Below, piece after piece: positions 1 to 12,800 of a stretch of DNA of 64,000 bases. A program made the position numbers and the translations under genes. The first letter of the stretch is position 1; the number at the start of each line of letters is the position of its first letter. This DNA comes from Melitaea cinxia. Lineage: Eukaryota > Arthropoda > Insecta > Lepidoptera > Nymphalidae. The stretch lies in contig NC_059406.1 in the NCBI RefSeq assembly GCF_905220565.1, forward strand, positions 12,286,001 through 12,350,000, given 5' to 3'. The notes under the pieces are model-generated. The model was not told where the DNA came from and did no database searches. It worked only from the letters and a program-made list of their open reading frames with translations.

Positions 1-1132
1 CAACAAAGAACTTTTACCTAATTCTCATCACACATATATTATTATTTGTACATTTAACATTGATAGTTCAAAATTTTCTATTGTTACAATGACGTTATTT
101 GTATTTTTATTTCAAGAATTAATTAATTCAGTGTTTAGTCAGATTATATAAATTGATTATATTTTAATACGCTAAGGTAAAGGTATCTATTAACCTATAT
201 GGTCATTTTTATCCGATGGGTACAAAGGTCCAAATGTAATAATTGAATTAAGAGCTATTTTACAAAAATTGGTAACAACCCAATAGTAAGATAATTATAC
301 TACAACAGAGGTTGCTTTATTATATTTCAAGAATATAAATTACATTATTGCATCAAATACTGAGATTAACGACGTCAAAATATTACAATTTCGCGGATTG
401 TTACCGATTTTTGTGAAATGGCTCTTAAGAAGCGCTTATTGATTACCGGTTTTTAATTTAAAGGTTTTCCCGAGATCAATATACCTAAATGATAACAAGA
501 ATTGGATTATATTTATACTTATTGCTAGACATGTACATTGTACATAATTATATCTGTAATTGAACAGTTTTCCGGATTATACTGCATTTTTTCTTCTTAA
601 AACGACAATTAGGAGGAACCTTTTGCCAGTAGATTGACACTTTATAAGTAGTTATATCACAGACGATTATTTTATGTAAATAATTACTATTGTAGGCTAC
701 CTAGCATTGACTATATTTATTAATAACTAAAGTATACAAAAGTAAAGGTAGTATTAAATAACTACTACGAATTTTATATTTAAATTAAATAGTAAAAGAT
801 GAAAATGTTATTAAAAATCTATCCTGAAATAGTTTTCATTTCCACGTTAAACATAGAGCTTACCGTGGCTGTTCTGCTCCAAATAAATTGTATTGAAACA
901 TCGATGAAATGTCGAATGACCGTTATCATTGTAGTATCTATTCAATGGATTGATCAGCGGCAACTAGCAGGACTAGATGCTGACCCATATATATGTTGAT
1001 TCATTCATACAAAACGTAACGGTAGACTGAAAAATCTACACTAGGATTAATATAATGCCCAATATAAATGTCTATATCTAGGTTGGAGGAAATATCTTGC
1101 TAAAATCTAGAGCAACCCAACTAAGAAAGTTG
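1..1132. other. No gene seen; AT-rich sequence
   Basis: Apart from the inverted repeat at 248-428, I see no coding exon, RNA gene or recognisable element here. The 66-codon ORF at 799-999 has no recognisable protein features. Confidence 0.6.
248..428. repeat. Imperfect inverted repeat, MITE-like
   Basis: Arms 248-281 and 395-428 (34 nt, about 85-90% complementary; arm core ggtaacaa) surround a 113-bp spacer. Flanks also show weak inverted similarity, so this may be a decayed DNA-transposon derivative. Confidence 0.55.
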
Positions 1133-1143
1133 CCTTACATAAT

Positions 1144-1487
1144 CATCATCATCATCATCATAATTTCAGCCTAATGCAATCAACTGCTGGACATAGGCCT
1201 CCGGAAGTTCGCGCCAAAAATGGCGGAAACTCATGTGCCACGCTGGGCAGGCCGATTGGTGACCACAGGGCTGGCTTTATCGCACCGAAAACGCCGATGC
1301 CCGTCTTCGGCCTGTGTATTTCAAAACCAGCAATTGGATGGCTATCCCGCCACCGGTCGGCTTTATAAGTTCGAAGGTAGAAGTGGAACTGTGTTATCCC
1401 TTAGTCACCTCTTACGACACCCACGGGAAGAGAGGGGGTGACTATATTCTTTAATGCGTAGCCACACACTAAACCGTACATAATATA
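1144..1487 (-). mobile_element. SINE-like retroposon, family A, with 11-bp target duplication
   Basis: A near full-length copy of the most abundant repeat here. In sense orientation it begins ctgtgtggctacggcac and ends ggcctatgtccagcagtgg followed by a (GAT)n tail; this copy is on the minus strand, so the CAT-rich tail is on the left. It is flanked by CCTTACATAAT at 1133-1143 and 1488-1498. Short ORFs inside it are not genes. Confidence 0.85.
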
Positions 1488-1498
1488 CCTTACATAAT

Positions 1499-2605
1499 AT
1501 AAAATCCAAATAATAATGTAGTGTTGTGGGGTATACAGGAAAGATAACATTTGACCTTGAGTGGTTCTACCCACTGAAGAAGTACCAACCTTACAGGAAG
1601 ATGACGACCTCATAATGTCTGCTGCTCTCAAGCAGTGTTGTTTCAGTTGTTCAGTATACTCAAGTATAAATAAGGAAAAATTATAAATAATACACCTATA
1701 TTCAATTTATTTTACAAAAGTGTCTTATTTCATATTGTTATTTATTATCTATGGTTACAACAACCGGAATACTTTTAAGGTTGGTCATGCAGCGAAGTTA
1801 TTTCGTGCTTTGTCTGTCGAGATTAATTTTGATTGATTCGATTTATCTAATCGCTCGAAAGAGCGGTCATAAGCCATACACGTACTTTATAAAATCCAAG
1901 TACCATATCTCTAAAGATTAAAAAATACAGAATTATTTAAGACCTTGTCTATCAGGGTATTTTGTTGATCATTTTTACAGAGCTGTTAAAATGTAACTAT
2001 CGTATCTAAAAGTTTTCATAATACCTACATTTTAACTGAGTTTTGAGTATAAAATACGAACACGTACATGTCATCATATCAAAGCTTCGAAGCGGAAATC
2101 TGGGAAACGACTTCAGTATTCCTAAACACTCATTTAAATGTTGCCAATTCACTTACAATAATATAAGATAATGAATAACTTCATTCTGTTCATTAATATT
2201 TATGAAAAATGCTAATTATATGGAAAAAAATAAATATGAAAATGCCTTTTATCCGGGAATGACAATTTTATTTCCTTTCTTTACTTTTCAGATAATCTAA
2301 AAACATAGTGCGAACATTTCAAATTAAGGTAATTTCTTATTAACATTAACTCCAATTTGAAATTGATAATTTTTCTTTTACGTAGTTCATTAAAGAAAGC
2401 ACCAATGAAGAGTCAATACCAATTTTTGAATATTTCAGTTTAGGTAATCGCGTCCGCTCTTAAAAAAGGGTATAAAACAAATAATCATTATTTGTTAAAA
2501 AAAAAGAGACGAAAAGAGGAAATTGTGGATTACGATACTACTCTCCAACTTAACAAATTTTAAGCATACGTATTGCAAATTTTTTACTCTAAAGCGACAT
2601 TTTTG
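1499..2605. other. No gene seen
   Basis: AT-rich sequence without a supported gene or recognised repeat. The minus-strand ORF at 1401-1631 overlaps the retroposon end and is not a gene. Confidence 0.55.
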
Positions 2606-2771
2606 AAGTAAAACATTTTTACGCACGCTTGGCTTGGGGAGTAATCTGGTGAATGCGTGACAAGAGCGTTACAAAACATGTGATCAGGTTGAGGCGAGCG
2701 GAAGTTGAGAGGGAGATATAAGTTAGTGAAGATAGAAAGAGAGAGAATTACGTTTCGTAAGTTTTACTTCA
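2606..2771. mobile_element. MITE-like repeat with TGAAGTAAAAC inverted ends
   Basis: The left end tgaagtaaaac and right end gttttactt(ca) are inverted copies. The interior (cttggcttggggagtaa, gaatgcgtgac, gagagcgttac, acgtttcgta) recurs at 10166-10340, which shows that it is dispersed. Confidence 0.7.
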
Positions 2772-3559
2772 GTCGTGTGGTCTAAAGCACACCCGTTTTT
2801 TTTTTTCAAATGTTAAAAGTAACTCGTCTAAGGCCCTGTAACTTACATATATAAGTTTATTAGGAAGATCGAAAATATAAAAAAATTGACTGACCTCTAC
2901 ATAATCCAGTGTCACAGCTGTCACCAGCGAGATCCTCGAGCACAGTGACTAGGGTCGGCTGAGGCGACGGGTCAGCGGTCAGTCACGCGCCATGGGCGTT
3001 TTGTTATATTACAATCAGTACGCGTTCCCATTACTATTGTTAAAATAAGTTTAAAATTTGTTTAGCCTAAATTCTTTTTCCATTGAAATCAATGACGTGT
3101 ATCATAGTCCATAGAGGTAACCTATAATATTGTCTACGCTCTACTGTAAAGAATTCCCATCAATTACAAAGAAACTAGTATTTCCGCACTGATTAACCCA
3201 ATAAAACAAATATCTATAAATAAATAAAAACTTAATAATGGTGTTCATAAATTATGCAGTAATTGGTTTAGCAATACTAGGGAGGATTTAAAATAACCTT
3301 AAGTTGAGACAAATACCTACTACCCATTACTTACACGTATTTGATACACTAGGTCATTCTAGGTTTGAAATTCTTAGATAGTAATTTACTTCGAATTCTG
3401 TTAAACCGTAAAATAAGAATACAGCAGATTTGCTCAAATCTGGAAAAGCCCTACCGGGGAACTGGGTACCTCAATCTTATAATAATAATAATAAGCAAAA
3501 ATAATATTACAGCTTCGCAGCTAAATAATACCTACTGCTCTTGAGTTATGTTGTGATCC
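2772..3559. other. No gene seen; GC-richer patch at about 2915-3000
   Basis: Sequence without a supported gene. The patch at 2915-3000 is clearly GC-richer than its surroundings and contains no ORF I trust. Confidence 0.5.
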
Positions 3560-3745
3560 GGTGGTGAGTATACAACTCCTGGGTAGGGTCGGACTTCGGT
3601 GGTAGAGTCGACAACGCGATTGCAATCCAATCGGTTACCGTAAGCTAAGCCTGCAACACGAAAACGTCTTGCAGATGTACTTACGCTACCCCTTACCATA
3701 AGGCAAACCATAAGCTTGTTTGAGACCCTAATGGTATAAAAAAAG
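3560..3745 (+). mobile_element. Non-LTR retrotransposon 3' end fragment
   Basis: Low-ORF, GC-richer sequence (tagagtcgacaacgcg, then ccataaggcaaaccataagc) ends in an A-rich tail after 'aatggtat'. I recognise it as the 3'UTR type common to lepidopteran LINE fragments. The clade is not determined. Confidence 0.55.
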
Positions 3746-3866
3746 TACCGGAAATAATAAAAAAAAAATATTTTATATTTATACTTTTCATTGGTACATA
3801 GGATTTATTTATTTCTTTATTTAATTCAAACATTATAGAAATACAACATATTACAATATGTATTTT

Positions 3867-4124
3867 TTACCGACTCCCAAAAAAGGAGGAGGTTCTCAAT
3901 TTTTTTTATGTATAGCACTTCAGAACTTTTGACTGGGTGGACCGATTCCTACAAAAAAAAAATTTAATCGTAAGGTGGTGTGTGTCATTTGGTCCTATTT
4001 AAATTGATTTGAGATCTAACAACTACTTTTCGAGTTATTATCTAATAATGCGTTTTTACTTGACTATTTTTTACGTTACGTTTACGTTGTAAGTATTACT
4101 TGTCGATGTCATTGAAGTCGGTTT
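3867..4124 (+). mobile_element. Family G repeat (ACCGACT...GAAGTCGGTT), partial copy
   Basis: Starts accgactcccaaaaaaggag and ends gaagtcggttt, so both ends carry an inverted AACCGACTTC-type motif. Carries the family interior (tcagaacttttgac, gggtggaccgatt). Shorter than the 577-579-bp copies. Confidence 0.75.
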
Positions 4125-4769
4125 TTTTTTATTTGCGAGTAAATACAATCAATAAAATAAAAGCGCAATGGCTGCCGTGTCAAAAAAAATAAATAGCTCA
4201 CTATTAAAATCAGAACCGAAAAAAATAGAACAGGAAAATAGATGTGAACACGAAACATCACCCTAAGTATAATGGAAACAGCAACGTAACGGTAATATTC
4301 GAACATGTAACCATGTAAATTCATTGCCGTGTCGCCTATCAAAATTAACGCAAACATGATTCATATATAAAAAATATTAAAAATGTTGTGACCTCATCAT
4401 AGATATGATCATTTAATGTAAATCAAATTTATCTTTATTACATGAAATAAATAATCTCGTTCTCAACTATTGTTTAAATTTGAATATTATTTTACCCATC
4501 AAGTCCTCTAACTATACCTACATGAACTAAACATTCGATTAAAATAAAGAATTCAGATTAAAAAAAAACATTCGATCGATTCGTTCGTTCATTCCTTCTT
4601 AACTATTTGCGTCAATTTTCAAAAACACTTAGTTATCTTTCGAAAACAGAAATCTAAGCACTAATTATATTTTTTAATGTTTAAGTGAGGATTATTCATA
4701 CATGCATAACTGTAGTCATACGTACAAACTTTCAACACAAAATTTTTTCTTTTTGTAGTTTTGTGTAGC
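4125..4769. other. No gene seen
   Basis: AT-rich. The 82-codon minus ORF at 4109-4357 is hydrophobic because of base composition and overlaps a repeat end; I do not accept it as a gene. Confidence 0.55.
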
Positions 4770-4781
4770 ATACTCGGAAAC

Positions 4782-5101
4782 CGGAAGCTGTGTGGCTAAG
4801 GCAATAAAGAATATAGCTACCCCTTCTCTTCCCGTGGCTGTTGTAAAAGGCGACTAAGAGATAACACAATTCCACTACCACCTTGGAACTTAAAAAACCG
4901 ACCGATGGCGGGATAGCCATCCAACTGCTGGCTTTGAAATACACAGATCAACAACACAACACACAACTCAGACTTGTTATCACCAATCCGCCTGCCCAGC
5001 GTGGTAACTATGGGCAACACACTCCATGAGTTCACGCCATTTGGGACGCGAGCTTGTAGAGGCTTATGTCCAGCAGTCGACTGCGATAGGCTGAAGTGAT
5101 G
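4782..5101 (+). mobile_element. SINE-like retroposon, family A, 12-bp target duplication
   Basis: Sense copy from the ctgtgtggctaagg start to the ...ggctgaagtgatg end. Flanks are ATACTCGGAAAC (4770-4781) and ATATTCGGAAAC (5102-5113), 11 of 12 matching, a good target-site duplication. Confidence 0.85.
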
Positions 5102-5113
5102 ATATTCGGAAAC

Positions 5114-5940
5114 TTTTCATATTTGACTTATACAATATAATGAAATATCCAAATAACTATTTTTTTTAATCTGCCGACCTCGGCAATTTTAGCATCTTGA
5201 AACGCCTTTTCAAATTTGTTTGAACGAAGAACTGAATGGTCATTCACAGCGCCAAATAACTCAGTCTTGTATTTTTTATTAGTAGTAGCGGTAGCCAGTA
5301 GTGTGTGAATCCTGTGGTGTCCGGAAACACATAAAAGGACAAACCATGTCGAACAACATCATGATCTCATGCGTAGGGACTAAGGCCCGACTATACTTAG
5401 CTGACTTAACTATTTTTCAAAATGGTTGCTTTTGTGCTAAATCTCAAATAAGGAAATCATTTTTCCTCTCTGCAAACAATAGTTTGCTAGTATGCATGTT
5501 TAAATCAAAAAACGCCGATAGGCGTCCGCCGCAGCGAATGGGTTAATGTTTCAACTCACTCCTTTATGTATGTATATATTTCCAAAAAAAAATGGAGTTT
5601 AGATAAAATGCCATAATATATTATATAAATGGACAAAAAAGATTAAATAAAAACAAACACCACATTATTAAGATATATTTTAATACTATTATTTTTTAAT
5701 TAAAATAGCGATTTCGAACATAAATGCGCACTCGCAAAGCAAAGACAACACATCGTGTGACCATAAATAACAAAAAAAAAACATAACTAAACATTCCTAG
5801 TCTATTTAAAGATTTCATAGAACATAGGCGTCGTGTTAGCACTACATTAGAAAAGCTAGATCTTTTATATATTAATTTCGTGTTTACGAAAAAAATTGGT
5901 TGTCTGTAAAGTTGGTTTGGACGATAGTTCAACGTGACAA
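5114..5940. other. No gene seen
   Basis: Contains an 81-codon ORF (5301-5546, plus) with several cysteines but no recognisable domain, and a lysine/arginine-rich minus ORF at 5696-5977. I have no support for either as a gene. Confidence 0.5.
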
Positions 5941-6141
5941 CGTCATAACAAAACATGTCCTCGGACGCATATCCCAATCGAGTGGAAGAGAGCTATCTCT
6001 CTTCCACTCGATTGGGATATGCGTCCGAGGACATGTTTTGTTATGATGCGGCGCAAGCGTACAATAAGCGTAACGCTATAATTAGTCATCCTCTTTCGTG
6101 CATGCAGCCAGTGTTCATCGATATATTAGACGTTGTCACGT
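5931..6141. repeat. Perfect 50-bp-arm palindrome inside a larger inverted repeat
   Basis: Arms 5943-5992 and 5997-6046 are exactly complementary with a 4-nt loop (ctat). Outside them, acgtgacaacg (5931-5941) and its complement (6131-6141) form a second inverted pair. This resembles a foldback DNA transposon. No protein is supported. Confidence 0.9.
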
Positions 6142-6834
6142 CAAAACACTTCTCGTGTTGAAATAATTTCATTTATTTTCATAAATTGCAATGTAAGCAA
6201 TTGTTTAGTAATTATTAGGATTATAGTTACATCTTTTTAAGTCTTTACTAAATAAAAGTCAAGGTTTAGGAGAAATGTGATGAAAATTGACTTAAACTGA
6301 AAACCACGATACTTCCCTTCCCTGTTAAATTAACACTGTGTAAATATTTATTGGACTCATTCATACCTAGCGTACAATCTAACGCAAACAACACTCGAGG
6401 CCCTCGTTAATGTGTTAAAAATTACAAATTATTATAATAACCCTATTCTTTGATTAACAGCTCATGTACTATACTGAAAATGTTAGAAACTTTACCTTAT
6501 TTACATAATTGCACCACATTGTACTTTGAATAAAACAGAAACCGAGACCAATAATGAGACAGTACTTTATAATTATCTTAAACATATTAACGAAATAAAT
6601 TGTAATAAAACACAAATGACATTACATGGATATTACTTTAGTTCAATGAATATTTTTACGAATAAATTAATTTTATTTAAGAGATATAAAATAAAAATAC
6701 ATAGTACACGAAAGTATAGTGATCATTTATAAAATAAGCAAAGTAATCTTCAACAGTAGAACTACATGCAACTGTCACTGCTCTCAGAACATGTTATCAT
6801 AGTAATATGTCGATTACAATCAAAGTTATGAATA
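6142..6834. other. No gene seen; probable CCT3 3' flank
   Basis: AT-rich. The part next to 6834 should be CCT3 3'UTR and downstream sequence. The 68-codon ORF at 6526-6732 is not supported. Confidence 0.5.
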
Positions 6835-6843
6835 TTTATTAAT

Positions 6844-9800
6844 TTATTCTTGCATAGCGGCTGCCTCTGCCGGTGCGTTAGGTTCATTGTTCTTTTTCTT
6901 TGAACCGGACACGATATCGTCGATTCTTAGCAATAGGATCGCTGTCTCTACAGCTGTTTTGTATACCTGGAATTTAATACATATTTAAATTATTAATTAG
7001 AGATATTCTGTTTCATCATAATCATCATTTCAGCCTATTACAATCCACTGCTGGACATAGGCCTCCACAAGTTCACGCCAAAAATGGCATGAACTTCATG
7101 TGTTGCCCATAGTCACCACTGTGAGCAGGTAGGTTGGTGACCACAAGACTGGCTTTGTCGCATCGAAGACGCTGCCTGTCCTTCCTCGGTCTGTGTATTT
7201 GACAGCTAGCAGTTGGATGGTTATCCCGCCATCGGTCGGCTTTTTAAGTTCCAAGGTGGTAGTGGTACTGTGTTATCCCTTAGTCGCCTCTTACGACACC
7301 CACGGGAAGAGATATTCGTGGAGGTGGTGGCTATATTCTTTAATGCCATAGCCACACAGAATATTCTGTTTACATTTTGTTAAATAAAGTTTGTGAATAA
7401 TCAAATTTAAAACTATAGGAAAGATTAATAAAGAGTGTTGAGGCAGATTTCGATATTAAATATCAGCCAAGTCGTTAATAAACTCAATTTTTTACCCTTT
7501 TAGTGGCCATATGAAAATGGAATTAATCTACTTATTACATTTTTAAAGACATCCTGTGATAGACAAGAAATCATATATCACAGCTATGTAAATAGTCGAA
7601 TGAACGGCCGATTTTTGATATGATATTAAAAATAGTTAGAATTCCCTAATATGTGGGTAACACAAAAATAAATAGTATATAATATATTAAAAATCTGTTC
7701 TAAGTAGTAGTAAATCTATTGTAAATAGTCGTTATTGTGCCATCAACACACCATCAAAAATAATATGCATAATTAGGTTTTTGATATATTATCTAAATTT
7801 GCAATCTGTTAATTAAAAAAACTAACAGACTAACTGATATTGTTTATAGTTTAGAACCAATTTCTAGTATAGTTTAGACTTTAATAATATATGTAAATTT
7901 ATAAGCGTCACCTGTAGTTTAACAGCCAGTGGTTCCCAGATGCCCTTAACAGCCATATCAACAATTTCACCGGTCTCCCCATCGATACCCGCTGTAGTAA
8001 GTCCGGTGGCGTGTTTTGCACGTAAAGCGGTTAGAGTACGGATTGTATTCGCACCGCAATTTTGAGCCAGTGTACGCGGAATTATTTCTGTAATTATTAA
8101 ATAATAACAATTATCATTTATTTGCAAGAACATGATATTGCAGTTGTACAATGTTAACATTAAAATAATCCAATCATATTCTACTTACAGTGAGCAATTA
8201 TTAAATATTAATGAGGTTTTTAATACAATATTTTTAACATTATCTATACAAATAAATAAAATTGGAGTTTCTTTTTGTAATATTAAAATAACTGCTTTTT
8301 ACTATAATAAATGTATAAATAAATATGGATGTATACACGGTACATATAGCAAAATAACATTTTTTACAATTTTTGTCTGTCTGTCTGTTCCGGCTAATCT
8401 CTGAAACGGCTGGATCGATTTTGTCGGGACATTCACTGGCAGATAGCTGATAAAATAAGGAGTAACTTAGGTTACTTTTGTTTTAGAAATGTATTTATTT
8501 TATAACTCTGCAGACTGAAAAATTACTTTTTTGTTAAATTCCACGTATACGAAGTTGCGAGCACAGCTAGTTAACATATAATATAATTACTTACTAAAAC
8601 AATCTAATTAATATTACAATAATTGAAATGTTCATTATATGTCATTTTCTAGTTCTTGATTTTTGTTTAATTTTGTTGATTGGTTTTTAATTAAGTACAT
8701 AAAAGTATTTAGGAAATTTAGTATTTTAGAAAATAACAAATACCTTAAAATAAAATAAATCAAACAAAATAATAATAATTCAAACTATTAAGTGAAATTA
8801 AAAAAAACATATTGCTTTATTTATTTTTGTCGACAGTATAAAATTACATGAATAATTTAAAAAAAAAAAAGTTTACTAGTAATATTTTAGTTTTACAAAC
8901 GTCACATTATACAGCCGTGTGACTGATATTACGTCACTGCCGTTATATATTTTTCTTACGGTTTTAGCATGACATTTTTTTCAGTTCGCTCGCCCAGCCC
9001 AATGTCAAGCCTGCGGTAAGGAACTTCGTTCCAATACTCTCTCCAGCAGCAGATCAAACGATTTTCTCTCGAACATTGGCATTGTAAGTGTACAAAATGA
9101 ACTAGCTGAGCCGGCAAACGAAGCTCTGGCACGCGGCCAGGGCCGTCACTAGCAGTAGAATAAGGCTCAAACATTGCAATCGTAAGTGTACAAAATGAAC
9201 TAGCTGAGCCGGCAAACGAAGCTCTGGCACGCGGCCAGGGTTGCCACTAGCAGTAGAGTATGTGAGAGCGGGGGCTCACCGAGCGCGGAGGCCACGGCGC
9301 GGTAGGGCGCGGCNNNNNNNNNNNNNNNNNNNNNNNNNNNNNNNNNNNNNNNNNNNNNNNNNNNNNNNNNNNNNNNNNNNNNNNNNNNNNNNNNNNNNNN
9401 NNNNNNNNNNNNNNNNNNNNNNNNNNNNNNNNNNNNNNNNNNNNNNNNNNNNNNNNNNNNNNNNNNNNNNNNNNNNNNNNNNNNNNNNNNNNNNNNNNNN
9501 NNNNNNNNNNNNNNNNNNNNNNNNNNNNNNNNNNNNNNNNNNNNNNNNNNNNNNNNNNNNNNNNNNNNNNNNNNNNNNNNNNNNNNNNNNNNNNNNNNNN
9601 NNNNNNNNNNNNNNNNNNNNNNNNNNNNNNNNNNNNNNNNNNNNNNNNNNNNNNNNNNNNNNNNNNNNNNNNNNNNNNNNNNNNNNNNNNNNNNNNNNNN
9701 NNNNNNNNNNNNNNNNNNNNNNNNNNNNNNNNNNNNNNNNNNNNNNNNNNNNNNNNNNNNNNNNNNNNNNNNNNNNNNNNNNNNNNNNNNNNNNNNNNNN

Positions 9801-12800
9801 NNNNNNNNNNNNNGACTTTCACTGACAGACAGCTGACGTAATAACTTAGGCCACTTTTTTTAGAAATATTTTTATTTTATAACTCTGCAATCTGAACAAT
9901 AACTTTTTTGTCAAAGTCCACCCGGACGAAATCGCCGGCACAGCTAGCTAGCTATACTTTTCATAACACTATTTTAATGTAAACATTTTGGTAGTTTTTG
10001 CATTTCAATAATTATTGCAAATAAAAATTAAAAATTATTATAAAAGCAGAAGGACAATTGAGGCCTCTGGTAATGAGTTACATTTTTTGTTTTAAATTTA
10101 AGTTATTTAATTCAATATTTACAATTTAATAAATAAACCTCACTTTTGAACTGAATTGAATTACCTTAGTGAAGTAAAACTACTTTACACGCGCTTGACT
10201 TGGGGAATAAATTGGTGAATGCGTGACGAGAGCGTTACGAAAAATGTAATCGGGCGAGACGAATTTGAGAGGGAGATAATTATGTTAGTGAAAACAGAAA
10301 GAGAGAGTTACGTTTCGTATATTACTGTAGGGCCAACTAAAGAAGTTTTTTTCTAATCTATATTTGTAGTATACATACAACTTAAATAAATTATGAAAAG
10401 GTAAAATATGAAATGTTAATATTTCCAATTTATCTTAGGCTTAAAATCCCAGGTGACGATGAACCTAAACAGTTACCAAATAAATAAAACCTAAAATAAT
10501 AATATCTCACCTGCGAATAGCAGTAATACCAGCTTTTACTAGATAATGCTGAGCTAAATCTGATACACCCTTCTCCGTGAATACGATATCAGGCTTCAAA
10601 GCAATTATATCTTCACATTGACGTTGGACATGCTCTTCTTCTAATTGAAGCAGTTTTGTGAAGTCCTGCAAATCAATTATGATTACTTAAAAATCACAGT
10701 TAATTTGTATTATGATATTTATCTGTGACAGCATTATATAGGGGCATTGGAGTAAAATCGTAAAGGAACTAATTTTTACACTTTATTATTATGTCTTAAA
10801 ATATATATTGTACACACCCACATGCCTGCATGCCTGCATGTGCCACATGTATTGTATTGTCAAACTTTTATATTTATGTAAGAATTAATATATTTAATAA
10901 AGTCTTTGTTCATTCACACATTCTTACCGAAAACATTGTTTCATTAACACACTTGATAGATATTCAATTATATACAATTATTTAGAGAAAAAAACTTCCA
11001 AAAATGCGTCACTAGACCCTAGTCTCAATAAATTAGAATTTACAATTGTTTCGCTTCAGCCTGTAATATTCCACTACTGGGCATAGGCCTCTTTCCCCAT
11101 GTAGGAGAAGGATCAGAGCTTAATCCACCACGCTGCTCCAATGCGGGTTGGCAGATATATTCTCTACTATGAGTAACGATCGCTATCAGATGTACATGAT
11201 AACAAACGGGACAATGGCTTAACTTGCTATCCGAGGCACGGTGGGGAGACCCACAATGACTGCACAAACACCCAGACCACGGCAAACACCTATATGGCCA
11301 ATACAAATGTTTGTCATGTGCGGGGATCGAACCCGCAACCGCCAGCACAACAGGTACAATCCATGGCTGTAGCTCTGGTGTAGTGGTGCGAGTAGTCGCC
11401 TAAAACACCGACGGATTGCGGGTTTGGTTTTCGCTCAGGATGAATACTAGTTACTGTATAAATATTTCTTTCAGGTTTGGATGTCTGTCCTTGTTGTTGT
11501 CCCAAACGAGCCTCGGAAAGCATGTTAAGCCGTATGTCCTAGTTGTTATCATGTACACCTGATAATGATCGTTGCTCATAGTAGGGAACATATCCACCAA
11601 ACCGCATTGGAGTAGCGTGGTGGATTAGCTCCACTCCTTCTCCTGCATAGAGAAAGAATTCTATACCCAGCAGTGGGATGTTACAGACTGAATCATGATT
11701 GTAAAATATTTATATTCTATATACTTACCCATATGGATGGGATATGAATTACTGAATCATAACTACAATAAAATAACCAGAATTTATAAAGCTCATATAA
11801 AACATACCTGCTCCCCAACAATCTCAATGTTCGTCTGACTCTCTCCTTTCTTGTACTCAAGAGGGCAGTCCAGCAGTATGATGCGAGGGTTCTCAATGAA
11901 ACGTCTCATTTTAGGATGAGTGACGTCTTTGTTGATCATCACACCGTTCAATACCTTCGATTCTTCTACTGTGCCTCCGGGAATTTTCTCTACTTTAGCG
12001 TAGCTATAACAAATTATTTTCAAATTAAGGGTATGTAAGCAAATGGCTAATTTTCAATAAGTTTAGACTCCTCCCTCCCTTAGGTGAGATTTAGTGAGAT
12101 TTCTTGGACCCCCCTCCTTACGTGAGATTGACACTGAATATAATAGAGGTTGATGGGAAATAATAAACTGTTCAAATATACTACAGTTAATTTATTTAAA
12201 TTAAATTAAATTCAAAGCAAAAACTAAATGATTTTAATAGCCATGAGGTTTATTTCAGCGGGCAAAATGAACACTCAAAATAATTGTTTATAACATCTGT
12301 AATATTTTATATTTTTTGAAGTTGACGCGAGTTTTTCTCGGTCTAAATGAGATTTGGTGAGATTTCATTGGACCCCTTGCCCCCCAATCTGAGCTCACGT
12401 AATTAATGGATATCCCCTTAGCACCTACCCACCCTAAAACTAAGTAAAGTAGGGACCCTCAACTTGATGCAGCTGTTGGACTGTCTTTTTGTTAAATGTA
12501 GGAAGTTATAAATAAATATCGAAAGTAGATGATCTCATCATCTCATCTCAGATGAGATGAGTAGAGAGATCCTTCCCATACCTATTTATTAATTCAGTAC
12601 ACTAATCCTTAAAATAATTCACTCAAAAGCTTTTGCATGTATTTATACTCTTCAGTATTTTTTCAACACTATTTAAATTATAGATATGATATTTACAAAC
12701 TAATAATTGTGTTTGCTCACAAACGAAAAAAAAACCGACTTCAATTTCATCGACGAGTAATACAACGTAGATCGACGAAAAAATAGTCAAGTAACTACGC

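Noticed and set aside
9241..9825. Long ORFs on both strands across the N run
   Set aside because: They are made of unknown bases and only the CCT3 exon edge is real.
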